Assembly (NCBI GenBank): GCA_034508935.3
Contig: CM067453.1
Coordinates: 32,976,143 to 33,040,142, forward strand
DNA length: 64,000 bases
Direction: 5' to 3'
Source of the DNA: Berghia stephanieae
Lineage: Eukaryota > Mollusca > Gastropoda > Nudibranchia > Aeolidiidae
Shown piece after piece: positions 42,669 to 54,542 of the stretch. A model generated the notes under the pieces. That model was given only the letters and a program-made list of their open reading frames with translations, was not told where the DNA came from and searched no databases. Numbering within the stretch: the first letter of the stretch is position 1; each line of letters opens with the position of its first letter. A program made the translations under genes and the position numbers.

Positions 42669-44024
42669 TAGTAAATGCCCGCAATTTCGCGGGGAAAGAA
42701 CTATTTTCATTCGATATTGCCAGAATCATTTTCTTGATTAGCTTGATTACGATTAGATGCACATTTTAATCGATGTGCTTGTCGTCGCTGCCATGCTTTA
42801 TTCGGCATGATTTTAGTTTATCAGTCAGTAGATATCAATATCAATAAGTCGCAAGTCTTTACCACGCTTTACTTAGGAGTGCTTTGCACTACCTTCAATA
42901 CTTCACAAATTAAAATGGCGGCCGAGAATCAAAACAATGGTCAAATTAGGAAATTTTAAACTTTCACAAACCTATCAAGGTTTGTTCTAGAGTTTTTAAA
43001 ACGCTTTTATATGATGAAAAATTGAATAAATAAACGCATGACAAAAGATCAACGGTGAAAATACAAATTGAATGAATACTGGGGATGTAGGAGCTTTCGG
43101 AATGTCCCCCCTTTACTTAACTTATGTGAGGTCAAATGAAAATCTGAAGCAGACGCGAAAAATATCAAGTCCCCGAATCTGTCTACTTTTGGTTTGTTCG
43201 GGCTAGAAGCTAGACAGAACCAACACTCTTCAACAGTCGTAACGTCACTTCCTTCCTAATGAAGCATGGTAACTTAGTAACACTGACTCTAAACTATCGG
43301 AACATTGGCGGACGCCGTATGAAATATTTCTCCGGCGAGCATAAAAGCGTATCCAGAGGGAAAAAAACCCATAAATGTTATCATGTTTTGACTTTTACAC
43401 ATTCTGATCACAAGGCATATGAAAAGTTCTAGCCAGCATGAAGAATAAAAAGTAATGATTTTCTTTGTTTAGAACCAAGATGGCCGCCGTTGCCGGGTGG
43501 CGTGACATCAGACTACTGAATCCAATTGACAATTTGCCGAAACGTTTAACTAAATATTTCCCTGGGCAATAATTATCACATCGATGGCATAAAAACGACA
43601 GTAATATCAGCAGTAATATTAGTTGATGTTGTTAATCGGTGAAACTTGTTTAAAATTTCTGTAAATCCGAATACCGTCATGTGATCAAGTGAATTATATG
43701 ACTATGAATGCCACGATTTGCTGAAAAATGCCAATCTGACAGTTCCTAGCAAACACACACCCCCTTCTGGACAGATAGAGTTGAGGGTGTGGCCATGAGA
43801 GTGTTAGTGTCTTCGGTAAATTTTTTATGATATCTGTTTGACTTAACGAACTTTCAAACTGACTTTAAATTATAAAAGGAAATCAAGTTATCTGTTTATC
43901 TATCTGTAAAAAATACATTTCTATTTTTCAAATCTTTCAGTAGAGTTGTGCGCCGTATCAATTTTTTTATTGACTCAAATAAGCACAATGTTCTCCACAA
44001 AGCTATATTTTTTAAAGAAAGGAT
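42668..44024 (-). mobile_element. Helitron-like non-autonomous element, about 1,357 bp
   Basis: Read on the minus strand it starts TC (tcctttctttaaaaaata) and ends CTAG, with a short hairpin (cccgcgaaattgcggg) six bases before CTAG. It sits exactly between A and T of an AT repeat, with no target duplication. CTRR preceded by a hairpin and an A/T insertion site are the hallmarks of Helitrons. No Rep/helicase coding is present. The 3' end is firm, the 5' end less so, but the flanking SINE halves limit it to within a few bases. Confidence 0.65.
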
Positions 44025-44035
44025 ATATATATATG

Positions 44036-44212
44036 AAATAGACAACGCTGTTAACGGTCCGTAACTACCTTTTCACCAGAGTACTGCGAGACAATGTGAG
44101 TGAAGATCCTTTCCAATGACTGAACAATGCGCTGTTCAGAGTGGGACTCGAACGAACCCAAGATCTACCGGCCAGAAGGCGAGTGTCATACCACACGATC
44201 ACAGGGATAATA
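44036..44212 (-). repeat. SINE-A 5' half, partner of 42,300-42,580
   Basis: gacaacgctgttaacggtcc, gagaatgtgagt-like and cagaaggcgagtgtcatacc. It continues the SINE interrupted on the left. A perfect AAT array follows at 44,212-44,280. Confidence 0.82.
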
Positions 44213-44218
44213 ATAATA

Positions 44219-44279
<61 letters not shown>

Positions 44280-44282
44280 TAA
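44212..44282. repeat. (AAT)n microsatellite
   Basis: About 70 bp, at the head end of the SINE. 44,285-45,030 shows nothing recognised. Confidence 0.95.
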
Positions 44283-45035
44283 CCCGTTTTCCTTCCTCCG
44301 AGTTGCACACTAAATCATGACATTGGGAATTTTCGACGCAAAACACGAACACTCAAATGACCTCAGTAGAACGGAAAGGATAAAATACAAACAAAATTGT
44401 GTTTTGAAAATCATCTGGGGAAAACACCAGCCATAAATATTAGTCCATATTTCATTGCATCACCATCTTCTCACACGTCAAAAATGTGATTACATCTCAC
44501 AATCCTCAAAACCATTCACAACTCTCATAGTCAAGCGTCTTTTGGATTTTTTTCTGTTTCTTTGTTTGTTGTTGTTGATTTATTTAAAAAAATTTTTTCT
44601 CTCTTTCTCTCTCTCTCTACCGCTTTGTGAATTTGTCGCTTGCCAGACACTGGATCCTGAATCTTGGTTGGTTTGTTCCAGATCGATGGTGGTTGGACAG
44701 CAAAGGCAAAAGGATGGAAACTGAAATTATCCCAAAAGTTTGTTTCATTAAAAATAATCCGTTTTTAATTTTCATCTTTCTGTATACCCAGTTCTGTTAC
44801 CTACATCGTTGCTAAATTAATGCAAAAATGATAAAAATTTAATTACACATTGATCAAAAGCAAGAAAAGAAAACAAGAATTTAATTTTTCAAAAACAAAA
44901 CTGAAAACGGAGTGACGTTTGTGTGGAATTAATTTAACATCATAGAGGGAAAAGGTATGTTGTAGTTTAAGCGGTCTGCACTAGAAGTTGTGGATTGTAA
45001 AAAGTGCTATGACCTTCTCTGAAAAAAACAAAAAC

Positions 45036-45215
45036 AAACACAAACATACATTTAAAGGCTTGGCCATAAAATTCGTCTTTCGTGAAGTCCAAGATTTGTT
45101 TGTTTTTTCCAAGATTAGGGTCATTATAACCGATCGATATTTGAAGGGCGAGTTTTCTGGCCAACATTTTAAATACGTGCTTATTCAGAGGACGGCAACA
45201 TAGCACACAATTAAT
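45036..45215. repeat. Fragment of the palindromic MITE-H family
   Basis: cgatatttgaagggcgagtt and ttctggccaacattttaaat match the right arm of the element at 60,109-60,395. gcttggccataaaattcgtc matches its left arm. Confidence 0.6.
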
Positions 45216-45274
45216 TAATTAATTAATTAATTAATTTATTTATTTATTTATTTATCTATTTATTTATGTATTAT

Positions 45275-45595
45275 CTATCTATTGAGCTTTTTGAGATTTT
45301 ATATAGCGCAATATCCACTAAACGTGCTCAAAGCGCTTTACAGGGGGTCCCTGTCCAACAGCAACATTTGACATTTAGGACAAGACATGACGCCTGTAAG
45401 GCGATATTATAATTTGTTTCGGACAGAGACAAAACTGTTAACGGCCAGGTACTCCTTTTACACATGAGTACGATGAGAGAATGTGAGTTAAGAGCCTTTT
45501 CCAAGGACTCAACTATGCACCAAGGGAGCCTCGAACGCAGGACCTTCCGATCCGAAAGCGAGTGTCATACCACAAGACCACATAGCCGCACGATT
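45275..45595 (-). repeat. SINE-A copy
   Basis: tatatagcgcaatatccact, gctcaaagcgctttacaggg, taaggcgatattataatttg and cgaacgcaggaccttccgat. Flanked by tttatttatttat arrays at 45,205-45,275 and 45,600-45,840. Confidence 0.88.
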
Positions 45596-45599
45596 TTGT

Positions 45600-46150
45600 T
45601 TTAGTTGTTTATTTACTTATTTATTTATTATCTATTTGTTTGTTTATTTATTAATCTATTTGTTTATCTTTTTATTTATTTCTCTGTTTATCTATTTGTT
45701 TATTTGTTCATTTATTTATTTATTTATTTGTTCATTTGTTTGTTTATTTATTTCAAAATTTATTCATTTGAAGATCTATTTATTAAATGTCTAATTATTT
45801 ATTGAATTATTTATCTATTTATTTACTTAATTAGTGAAAAAATAGGAGATACCAATTTACTTAAAACCTGACATTTCTTACTTCAGAAAAAAAGATAAAA
45901 TAAACGAATAAATAAATAAATAGATAAACAAAATAGAATAAAGAAATAAATTAATTAAACGATTCATAATATGTACCTTCCACCCCCCCCCCCTCCCCCC
46001 CCCCCCCTCCTTCTCCCCCTCCATCTCCACTAAAAGAGGAGGATCAATTTAAAAACTGACAGCAATTTTTATTATTATAATAATAAATAAATAATAAATA
46101 AATAAATAAATAATAATCACAATGTTTACTTTAACCTCCCCCCCCCCCAT
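45600..46150. repeat. (TTTA)n-type and poly-C low-complexity stretch
   Basis: ttattta/ttgtttat arrays, then aataaataaat, with poly-C runs near 45,983-46,007 and 46,138-46,148. 46,150-46,725 shows nothing firmly recognised apart from a tRNA-like gtaggttcgaatccc at about 46,541. Confidence 0.85.
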
Positions 46151-46758
46151 CTCCCCCGGACTCCTACTGTACCAGAAACATGCTGGATCTTTCGACACCA
46201 ATAATACTTTGCCCCAGAGAAGAAGGAGAAGACAACCCAGTCAGCAAAAGCACTCAGACTTCTGAACCAAGTGTCAGGCCGTTCGAGCCCGGACGTCTAG
46301 TGGAGTCAGAAGTTGGTCAGTGGCAACGCCAAGGAAAGGAGAAAAAACACAATTTTATACGGTAACTGTCGTCTCATGGCCCGCTTCTGCTAACTGGCAC
46401 CAGTCGTTAGTCAATTTAAAACAGAAAAAGATACGCACAGAGATAGAGAAGGATCTGATATGAGAGCGTACTGAAATTGATGGTCGACGTGTCTTCGAAC
46501 TCTTTATCTTGACCAGGATCTGATGACGTATTGTGAGAGGTAGGTTCGAATCCCATGACAATTAATTGAAATAGGAAAATAATGAAAATTAAAAGACAGG
46601 TAATAAAATAATAATAAAATAATTTAAAAATAAAAATAAATAAATACATGGACAATTTAGAGTTTCTTCTTTTTTGTTAATTTCTTTTTCTTTTTTTTTT
46701 TGTTTGTTTGTTTGTTGAAAATGAGGTCTCGATAGTTCAGTCGGTAGAGCACTCGATT

Positions 46759-47027
46759 TGTAGAGGATGCCATAATAATAGCACGGATGGCTTGTAGAAA
46801 GTAGTAAATAATAAGGATAATGAATACAAGGTAACAAAAGACGTCTGATGGTTTTCAGGTTAAATTAGAACAGGAAGTTTTTATTGAAAAAAGTGAAAGT
46901 AAAATTAAACTGGTTTCTGTGGAAAGAAGAGTTCCATTAGTGAGGGTAAGTGAATCCGTAGTAAATACAAGTAGATGAGATAGTAAAACAATAATCATAC
47001 TGTAAGATGAGGTTACATACTTTAACA
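46759..47027 (-). repeat. 3' LTR of the copia element
   Basis: Same TG...CA ends as the 5' LTR. Bordered inside by cacccccttaaac, the complement of a polypurine tract. Confidence 0.93.
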
Positions 47028-50000
47028 CACCCCCTTAAACTCAGCTTTGGTAATATGTCCAAATGATAAGTAAAATTGAAAAAAAAAAGGAAAATAAAAA
47101 TGATTATAGTTAAGGCAGTAATCTACTTAATAATATAAGATTAAGTAATAGTTAATATTATGTTCTTGTAATGATGGATCAAGTTTTCTCATTGAAAATG
47201 AAAATTACTATTGATTTAAACAACACTAACTTGTAGAGGTATAAAAGATACCATCCAAATTAAAATAATATTTTCATGATTAACAGCAGTAATAGTAGGT
47301 ACATAAAGGTTTAACTATTGGGTCATATTCAGTAACAATAATTAGCAAAAATATGAAACTGATATATAATAATAATAATACCAATACTAGTCATTACATG
47401 GCTGCAGATACAAATCTTTCAATTTTCACTCTAGACATGGGTTTTGTCAAAGCATCAGCAATTTTCTGTTCTGAAGGAACATACATGATGGTCACATTAC
47501 CATTTTGTACCATATCTCTGAGAAAGTGATACTTGATATCAATATGTTTAGTCCTCTGACTTTGTACAGGGTTTTTAGCAAGCGCTATTGCTGACTGATT
47601 GTCACAATTCATCGTAAAGACATTTGAGTTCACATTGGTCATATCATTAAAAAGTGCCAATAAAAATATACCCTCTTGTGTGGCCAATGCTAATGATACA
47701 TATTCAGCCTCACAGGTAGACAAAGCAACTGTATTTTGTTTCTTTGACTGACTTCCATGAAATCAGAGGTCCCTCATTTGTTAATTGGAAACCGTAGCCA
47801 GAGACGCTTTTTCTGTCTCTTGAATTTGCCCAATCCGAGTCACAAAAACCATTCAGATTGAGGGAATTTTCTGATTTCCTGAAAATCAATTGTCTATTGA
47901 TTGTTGCTTTCACATATCGTAATGCATGTTTGGCTAGTGTCATGTGGTGAGCATTCGGTTTAGACATATGCTGTGAGAGTTTGGTAACGATAAGGCTAAG
48001 GTCTGGCCTTGTGCTTGTCATCGCATAGATTAGTCCACCAACTATTTCTCTATACAGTGTCTCATCAGTTTCTTCAGCATTATCACTCTCAAATTTGTCA
48101 ATATTTAAATCACAAGGTGTATATTTTGGCTTACAATCTTGCATGTTAAACCTGACAAGTAATCTATTCAAATAGTTTGTCTGATTCATCATATTAGCTC
48201 CATTTTCATGACTGAAATCTATGCCTAGGAAGTTTGATATTTGACCTAGGTCCTTCATTCTGAATTTCTCATTCAATTTGTCTTTGATCTGAGACAAGGT
48301 AGTATCTGACTTAGACATCAAAAGAATATCGTCAACATAGCATAGAATAATTGTCATATCATTTTCTGAGTGCATAGTGTAGACATATGGATCTACTGAC
48401 TTTGGGTGAATCCCTGGTCATTAGAAAGGAATGAAATAAATTGTTCCAGTTTCTTCCACTTTGCTTCAAGCCATAAAGGGATTTCTTTAGTTTTAAAACT
48501 AACTTTTCACCAGATTTACTCTTTACTGTGTAACCTTCAGGTTGTTCGGCATATAACTCACAATCAATGGGCGCATTCAGATAGGCGGACTTAACATCCA
48601 TCTGGTGGATAGTAAGTTCGTCCTGAACTGCGATTTGTGTCATGGTTCTGATTGATGTAATGCGAGCGGTGGGAGAGAATGTTTCGTGATAATCGATTCC
48701 AGGCATTTGGGAGTAGCCTTTGGCAACAAATCTGGCCTTATGCTTTGGTTCATTGTTAGGACCATTTTTCACCGTATAAACCCAACGACCGCCGATAGCT
48801 GATCTTCCAGGAAGAAGGGGCTTAACTCGAAAGTGTCGTTCTCTTCCAAGGCTGTCATTTCATCATTCATTGCATTTGACCATTTTTCATATTCTTTGCC
48901 AGTACTGGCTTGTTTGTAAGACATAGGTAAAGGCAAGTTGGAAACACTATAACAATAATGGATAATACAATTCAAATGGTTATCAATCTTATCATCAATA
49001 AAGTAATCATCCAAGTGTTTTGGGCGTGATCTTCGTCTTTTTGCTTCAGCATTACAGCTGGTGTTGCCATCACTACCAGTAGGGTCAGTGATGTTTTCAC
49101 ATGGTTCGAATTCATTTGTGGGCGTACATTCATCTGCAGAAGAAAGTGCAGGTCGAGGGGTATCCCTCTTTGCTCTATCGGGCAATACAAAGTCATCATC
49201 TGAGACTTGCTCTACATTTGTACAACTTGGTACAGGCACAATGCTGTCTTTATTTTCAGGTTTGGCGAATTTAACCAACCTTATTTTGGAAACAGTGTCT
49301 GATTCAGGGAAGTAGACCAGATGTGCTGGACTCCCTTTGTCAAACCCAATGAAAATTCCCTTTCTACTTCTAAAATCCAGTTTCTTGGGGTTTTGAACTA
49401 AGGCATAACATGTCGACCCAAATGGTTGCATGTTGGCAATGTTTGGCTTATTTCCTGTGAATAATTGGAAAGGGGTACATTTGATTCTTTGTTTAAAGCA
49501 CCGGTTTCTGGTGTAGGCCGCAGCCATGACGGCATACGTCCACAGACATTTTGGCAGCCCTGATTGAATCAATAGACACCGAGACATCGAGAACAGGGTA
49601 CGCCATGCCCGTTCAACGGTACCGTTCTGATGCGGGGAATTAGGGGCAGATAATTCGTGTTTTATTTTGTTATCCCTGAGCAGGGCTTTGAATTGTTTAG
49701 AGATAAACTCTCCCCCACTGTCGCCGCGGACACATTTTACACTACCATAAGGCCTTACATCAGCCAGAAAATTTTTCATGGCTTCAATAGCATCACTTTT
49801 ACACTTCATAAAATAAACCATAGTCAAATTTGAATAGTCATCTACACAACATAAAGCATATTTATGTCCATCAATAGAACTTTGTTCGACGGGTCCAGCT
49901 AAATCTATGTGAATTTTATCTAGAATTTCGCATGATCTTGCATCTGGTTTTCGGTTTACATCGTTTGTCATTTTCCCTAGCACACAAGTTCCACAGTTAA

Positions 50001-51401
50001 ATTTTGCATTACGGTCAGTGATTTTCATACCTGCGACTACATTCTCTAATGATAAAATGTCCCGAATATTGCAATGTCCCATGGCTTCATGCCACTGTTG
50101 TAAAGTACGAACAGCTTGTGTATCTGCTGTCACACTGTTTATGAAATACAAATTACCGTCTCTTTTTATGTTAAAATCAACTTCACCATCATGGGTTGAC
50201 AAGGTCGCATCATTTTTGGCGAATTTTATAGTTGCACCATTTTCTGTTGCAGCTTTCACAGAGAAAATACTTTGTGAGAATGAAGGTACGAATAAAACAT
50301 TATTAAGGGTAACATTATGGTCAACTCCTTTCGTATCCCGGAGGGAAATTTCAACGTCATCTTTGCCTTTCACAATATTTGACGGTCTGGTGCCATCGGC
50401 CAATTCAATTACGTGGTCGGCCGGGTTAAAATTTTCTTCGAATCGAACAAATTTGTGTTGGTCATTGACGATGTGGACCGTTGCCCACTATCGACTAGGA
50501 GCGCATTGATTTGATGAGTATGTGAATGTGATGGATTGGCATCACAACTGAAACAGTAGTTATTGCGAGGTGATTGCGTTGATAAACTTGATTCTGTGTC
50601 GTTATAACAGATTTCGCTGACTCGAGTCTGCGGCAGAATTTTGTGTCGTGTGATGAGGTTTTGCAGATGTTGCAGAAACGACTTTGTGGGCGTGAATGGG
50701 TTTCTTTACGCCTACAGTAGGCGGTGTCGTGTGTTGTACTTTTACAGTTTTCACACCAACGATGATCTCTACCTTTTCTATGGCTGATACTGTTACTGCT
50801 AAGTTGAACGTTCATGATGGATGTGTCAGATCGTTGAATCTTTTCGGTGTCTTCATAATTTCTGATGGCAATTTTGAACTCAGTAAACGTTAGATCTTTG
50901 TCCTTCTGAGTAATGACGGCCGTAAACGAGTTGAATTTTGGAGGCAATCCTTTGATAATCATAGCGATTAGAAGGCTATCGCTGATGGTCTCACCAGTAT
51001 CACGAAGTGATGCAGCAGCAGTTTCTGCTCTTAGCAGATAGTCCGTGACGGATTCTTGGTCAGCCTTAATTAGTGACGTGAGTTGAGTATATAGTGTAAT
51101 AACTCTCGGTTTACCTTTTGGTAAATAATGATCTCTGAGGATCTGTAGCGCTTTTCTGCCGTTGTCCCTTGCGTCTCTTATATTCAGGGATAAGGACCTG
51201 TCATCTAACACTTGCACCAGTTCGGCAAAACATTCAGCATTTTTGTTGTCATCAACCTCGACATGTTGGTCGTCTAGGTTGGCAAATACTGTGTGTAAAT
51301 CTCTTATCCTCATAAATCCCAAAAACTTTACCTCCCACAGCTCGAAGTATCGCTCATCACCGTTAAATAATAATTTATTCCTGTGGCTGGGCCCATAACC
51401 T

Positions 51402-51667
51402 GTAGAGGATGCCATAATAATAGCACGGATGGCTTGTAGAAAGTAGTAAATAATAAGGATAATGAATACAAGGTAACAAAAGACGTCTGATGGTTTTCAG
51501 GTTAAAATAGAACAGGAAGTTTTTATTGAAAAAGTGAAAGTAAATTAAACTGGTTTCTGTGAAAAGAAGAGTTCCATTAGTGAGGGTAAGTGAATCCGTA
51601 GTAAATACAAGTAGATGAGATAGTAAAACAATAATCATACTGTAAGATGAGGTTACATACTTTAACA
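51402..51667 (-). repeat. 5' LTR of the copia element
   Basis: Minus strand TGTTAAAGTATGTAACC to CATCCTCTACA, the classic TG...CA ends. Matches the other LTR almost completely. Confidence 0.93.
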
Positions 51668-51911
51668 CGCTTTACACACAAAGGAACTGAGATCAATCCG
51701 GATTCCCCCCCCCCCCTTTTTTTTTCTCTCTCTCGTCCACTCAGCAGTGTTAAAGTAGCTGGATCTGTTAGATTAGATCTGACGGTAAGTACTTTGCGAT
51801 AGACTAGCGTCCTATCTAAAGGATAGCAGGAGATTGCAGGCTAAAGAAACCGGGATTAACTCAGGCTCCATGGGCCTAATGGCTCTGAAGGACTACTTTG
51901 GTACACGAATA

Positions 51912-52611
51912 AGTGACTCATCGTATTGATCCGGTGTTATATTGCGGTGGAGTCCATGCGCATAACATTAGGAAGTCTGATAACCAAACGCAATCATACG
52001 TTGTTGTATTGAGGTCTATAGTTGATGTTTAGCGGAGGTTGATGTTTGGCAATCTTTTGAGATCATGTAAAGGTTATTAGCAATGACGTGACTGGGCGCC
52101 TCTTCCGTTATGTTTGGTGTCCCAAATTGGCGAAGTAGAATGGCATAGCTTTATTTGCTGGTATTTTGGGATCTCTCTCAAGATGTGTCCAAACAGGCCC
52201 TAAGTATTTGAAGATAGATAGGTATGTCGTTATATTTTTGGTACACAAACTACCAAAGTTTCAAATTTTGGTATTCTAACCGTTTACACTTAAAGTTCAA
52301 TTTTGAGAATCTAATTCACCCCGGCCTTGACCCGAATCAAGACGGTGGGCCACAATTAATGTTGGGCGATGTCAAACCTGCTGTGTTTATTCATTAATCT
52401 TTGTGAGCATAACCCATTACACGTATAATGCTTCACAGAGGGGAAATTCGAAACGTTAAAAAGTATTTGCCGTATGTTATTTATTGAAGCTTTAAAAATG
52501 TTCTTAGGTACTCGATTTGCTAAACGGGTATAATTTAAAACTTATTTTCTTCTATTCCTCAGTTGAACTTTAAATACCAACGCTGTAATCGGATAGTTTT
52601 GTTGTCGCACG
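51912..52611 (+). promoter_or_regulatory. Upstream region of the PABP-RRM chimeric gene
   Basis: Seven hundred bases without recognised repeats, less AT-rich than the surroundings. This is the natural place for promoter and 5' UTR. No TATA box or initiator can be named with confidence. Confidence 0.35.
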
Positions 52612-54007
52612 ATGCAGATAGGGAATCGAAAACACACGGGAAAGGTCGAAGGTCAGCCTCGTGACCCCCATGTACCACAGAGTCAGTCAAATCAGACAAT
52701 AGGAGAGAATACCCACGAACTTCCAGGACACCATGACTCCGATGTGACTGTCAGAGACGCGGTTGCGCCAGTGACAACTGACGGAGCATCAGTTTCAATA
52801 GAGCCGAATGCGGCAGAGGGTCCGAATTTACACAATGACCAAAAGAGAGAACTGGAGGAAAGAGAAAAGAAAGATGACGTAGAGAAAGGGAAGGACGTTC
52901 TTATGGCAAAACGTACTGAAAACAATGTCAATGAAACGAACGCGCATGCACCCAATAATGGGCAAAGCGTTAGCTCATCCGCAAAGCGTGGGAACTCGGA
53001 AAATAAACATGTCACGGGTAATTCGTCTCGGGTTACGGACGATGACCGGGAGAGTGCAAGAAGCGATCACCTTGAAGCAGTCAATAGTGATATAAAACGA
53101 CGGAGGCACGAACATGGACAACCCTCCGAGCATCAGCTTCCACAGCAAGCTCAGTTTCAACACTTGCCTTTAAAGCAGCATCAAATCCACCAACATCAAC
53201 AACTTCATCACCAACACCAACAACAAAATAAATTTAATCACTACTATCCAAACCAACAACAACAACAACACGCGCAGGTTTCTCAGTTCCTGCTTAACTC
53301 AAATAATCAGTTATCTTTATCAGCTAACAGACAGCAGCAGCAACATCACCAACAACAACACCAACAACAACATGGATTGATATCCCTACCTGCTATTCCA
53401 TCTCCCTGCTATGTACATCAACAGACGAATGGTTCCAGCCTACATACTCTAGCTGTTGATTTCTTGCAGCCGTCCAATCACCACCCTCTATTTCCAATCA
53501 CGGGAGCAACTCACCAGGTCATAGGTCAAATGCCTACCATACACTTTCCAGCGATCGCAACGAATCAACAGAACACCGTAGTGCCGCCACCAAACACGCA
53601 AGGAGTTCAACCCCAGCAAACAGCAGCATCGACGTTACCATCAGCTTCGTTCACAAACTTCGACCAACAACAACTCATATGTAACAGTCTTAATCAACAC
53701 CAACAACATCAACAAAGCATCATGCAACACATCGACTGGCAGCTACAACTGCAGAAAAGCCATTTCCGGCAACAACAGCAACAACAATTGCAAAATCCGC
53801 GTCGTAATCTTCAACAACAACAACAACAACATCAACAACTACTCCACTTGCAGAGCAACGGCATGTTTTACCAACCTCCATTGAAGCCACGACAGATCCA
53901 CCAACAACACAATAATCACCATCATAATCAACACCAGCAACAACAACACCAACAACAAAATCACATACAAAACATCTTACAAACACGTCAACAACAACAA
54001 CAACAAC

Positions 54008-54046
<39 letters not shown>

Positions 54047-54247
54047 TCATCAACAGCAAAATCCCAAAGTCGATATGTTTGAACCAACTTTGGACGCTTC
54101 TTTAGAGAAAAATAACATTTTCCAAAATGGACCAAGACTCCAGGTTCTACAGCAACAGCAACAACCACACCACCAGTCACTCCAGCTACAGATACCGTTA
54201 CAGCTAAAGAAACAACACAAGCAAGAGCAATATCAGGTGCCACAACC

Positions 54248-54299
<52 letters not shown>

Positions 54300-54542
54300 C
54301 CGTCGACTGTCTCTATTCCCGAGAAGCAAGTGATAGCGACACACATACCAGGCATCGTGGTCACCAATACCAACACCCCTTCCATTACTACTCCCACCAC
54401 CACTACCGCCACCACAGTAAATGCAGGCACTAGCGCAAACAATCAAGGCGTCAACCTCTATGTCAAACATTTGGATGGTGACATTGATGATAATGCTCTC
54501 AAGAAAATGTTCTCACGTTTTGGAGAAGTTGTCAGCGCAAAG
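52612..54542 (+). CDS. Chimeric gene exon 1: Q-rich region and RRM start
   Basis: It opens MQIGNRKHTGKVEGQPRD, then Gln/His-rich to about 54,000, where the frame read from the ATG would change to Asn codons and stop at 54,105. The downstream frame, from at least 54,040, carries QQNPKVDMFEPTLDASLEK and leads to the RRM: GVNLYVKHLDGDIDDNALKK and FSRFGEVVSAK. The two frames differ in the CAA/AAC repeat, so either an indel, an assembly slip or frameshifting lies there. No GT-AG intron explains it. Confidence 0.8.

Larger units (their letters stand above)
46759..51667 (-). mobile_element. Ty1/copia LTR retrotransposon (fossil)
   Basis: Two LTRs of about 267 bp (46,759-47,027 and 51,402-51,667) differ at only about five places, which points to a fairly recent insertion. 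The minus-strand order is gag with two CCHC knuckles (about 50.5-51.4 kb), protease/integrase (about 48.8-50.4 kb; HIDLAGPV, DDYS), then reverse transcriptase and RNase H (about 47.4-48.8 kb; YVDD, CEAEYVSL). The Pol order protease-integrase-RT is that of Pseudoviridae. A purine-rich tract adjoins the 3' LTR. The gag reading frame appears to begin inside the 5' LTR. The element is broken, with about four interruptions. Confidence 0.95.
46728..51912 (+). repeat. SINE-C copy split by an LTR element
   Basis: The SINE-C head (tctcgatagttcagtcggta) occupies 46,728-46,758. The rest resumes at 51,668 (cgctttacacacaaaggaac to aatggctctgaaggactact). The five bases next to the element, cgatt on the left and cgctt on the right, are its target duplication with one difference. 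Confidence 0.88.

Noticed and set aside
43800-44024. An alternative Helitron 5' end further inside
   Set aside because: No other TC after A lies next to the AT flank, and the SINE halves and AT run on both sides fix the junction near 44,024, although the 5' motif is not the common TCTATA type.
46180-46365. 61-residue plus-strand frame starting MLDLSTPIILCPREE
   Set aside because: No motif, no neighbouring exon with matching phase, and it overlaps a SINE-like stretch. Length is within chance.
53980-54060. A GT-AG intron within the CAA tract to explain the frame change of the chimeric gene
   Set aside because: The only GT...AG pair (acac|gtcaac to atcaacag) has a poor donor, about 70 bp length, and joins into a frame with an early stop.
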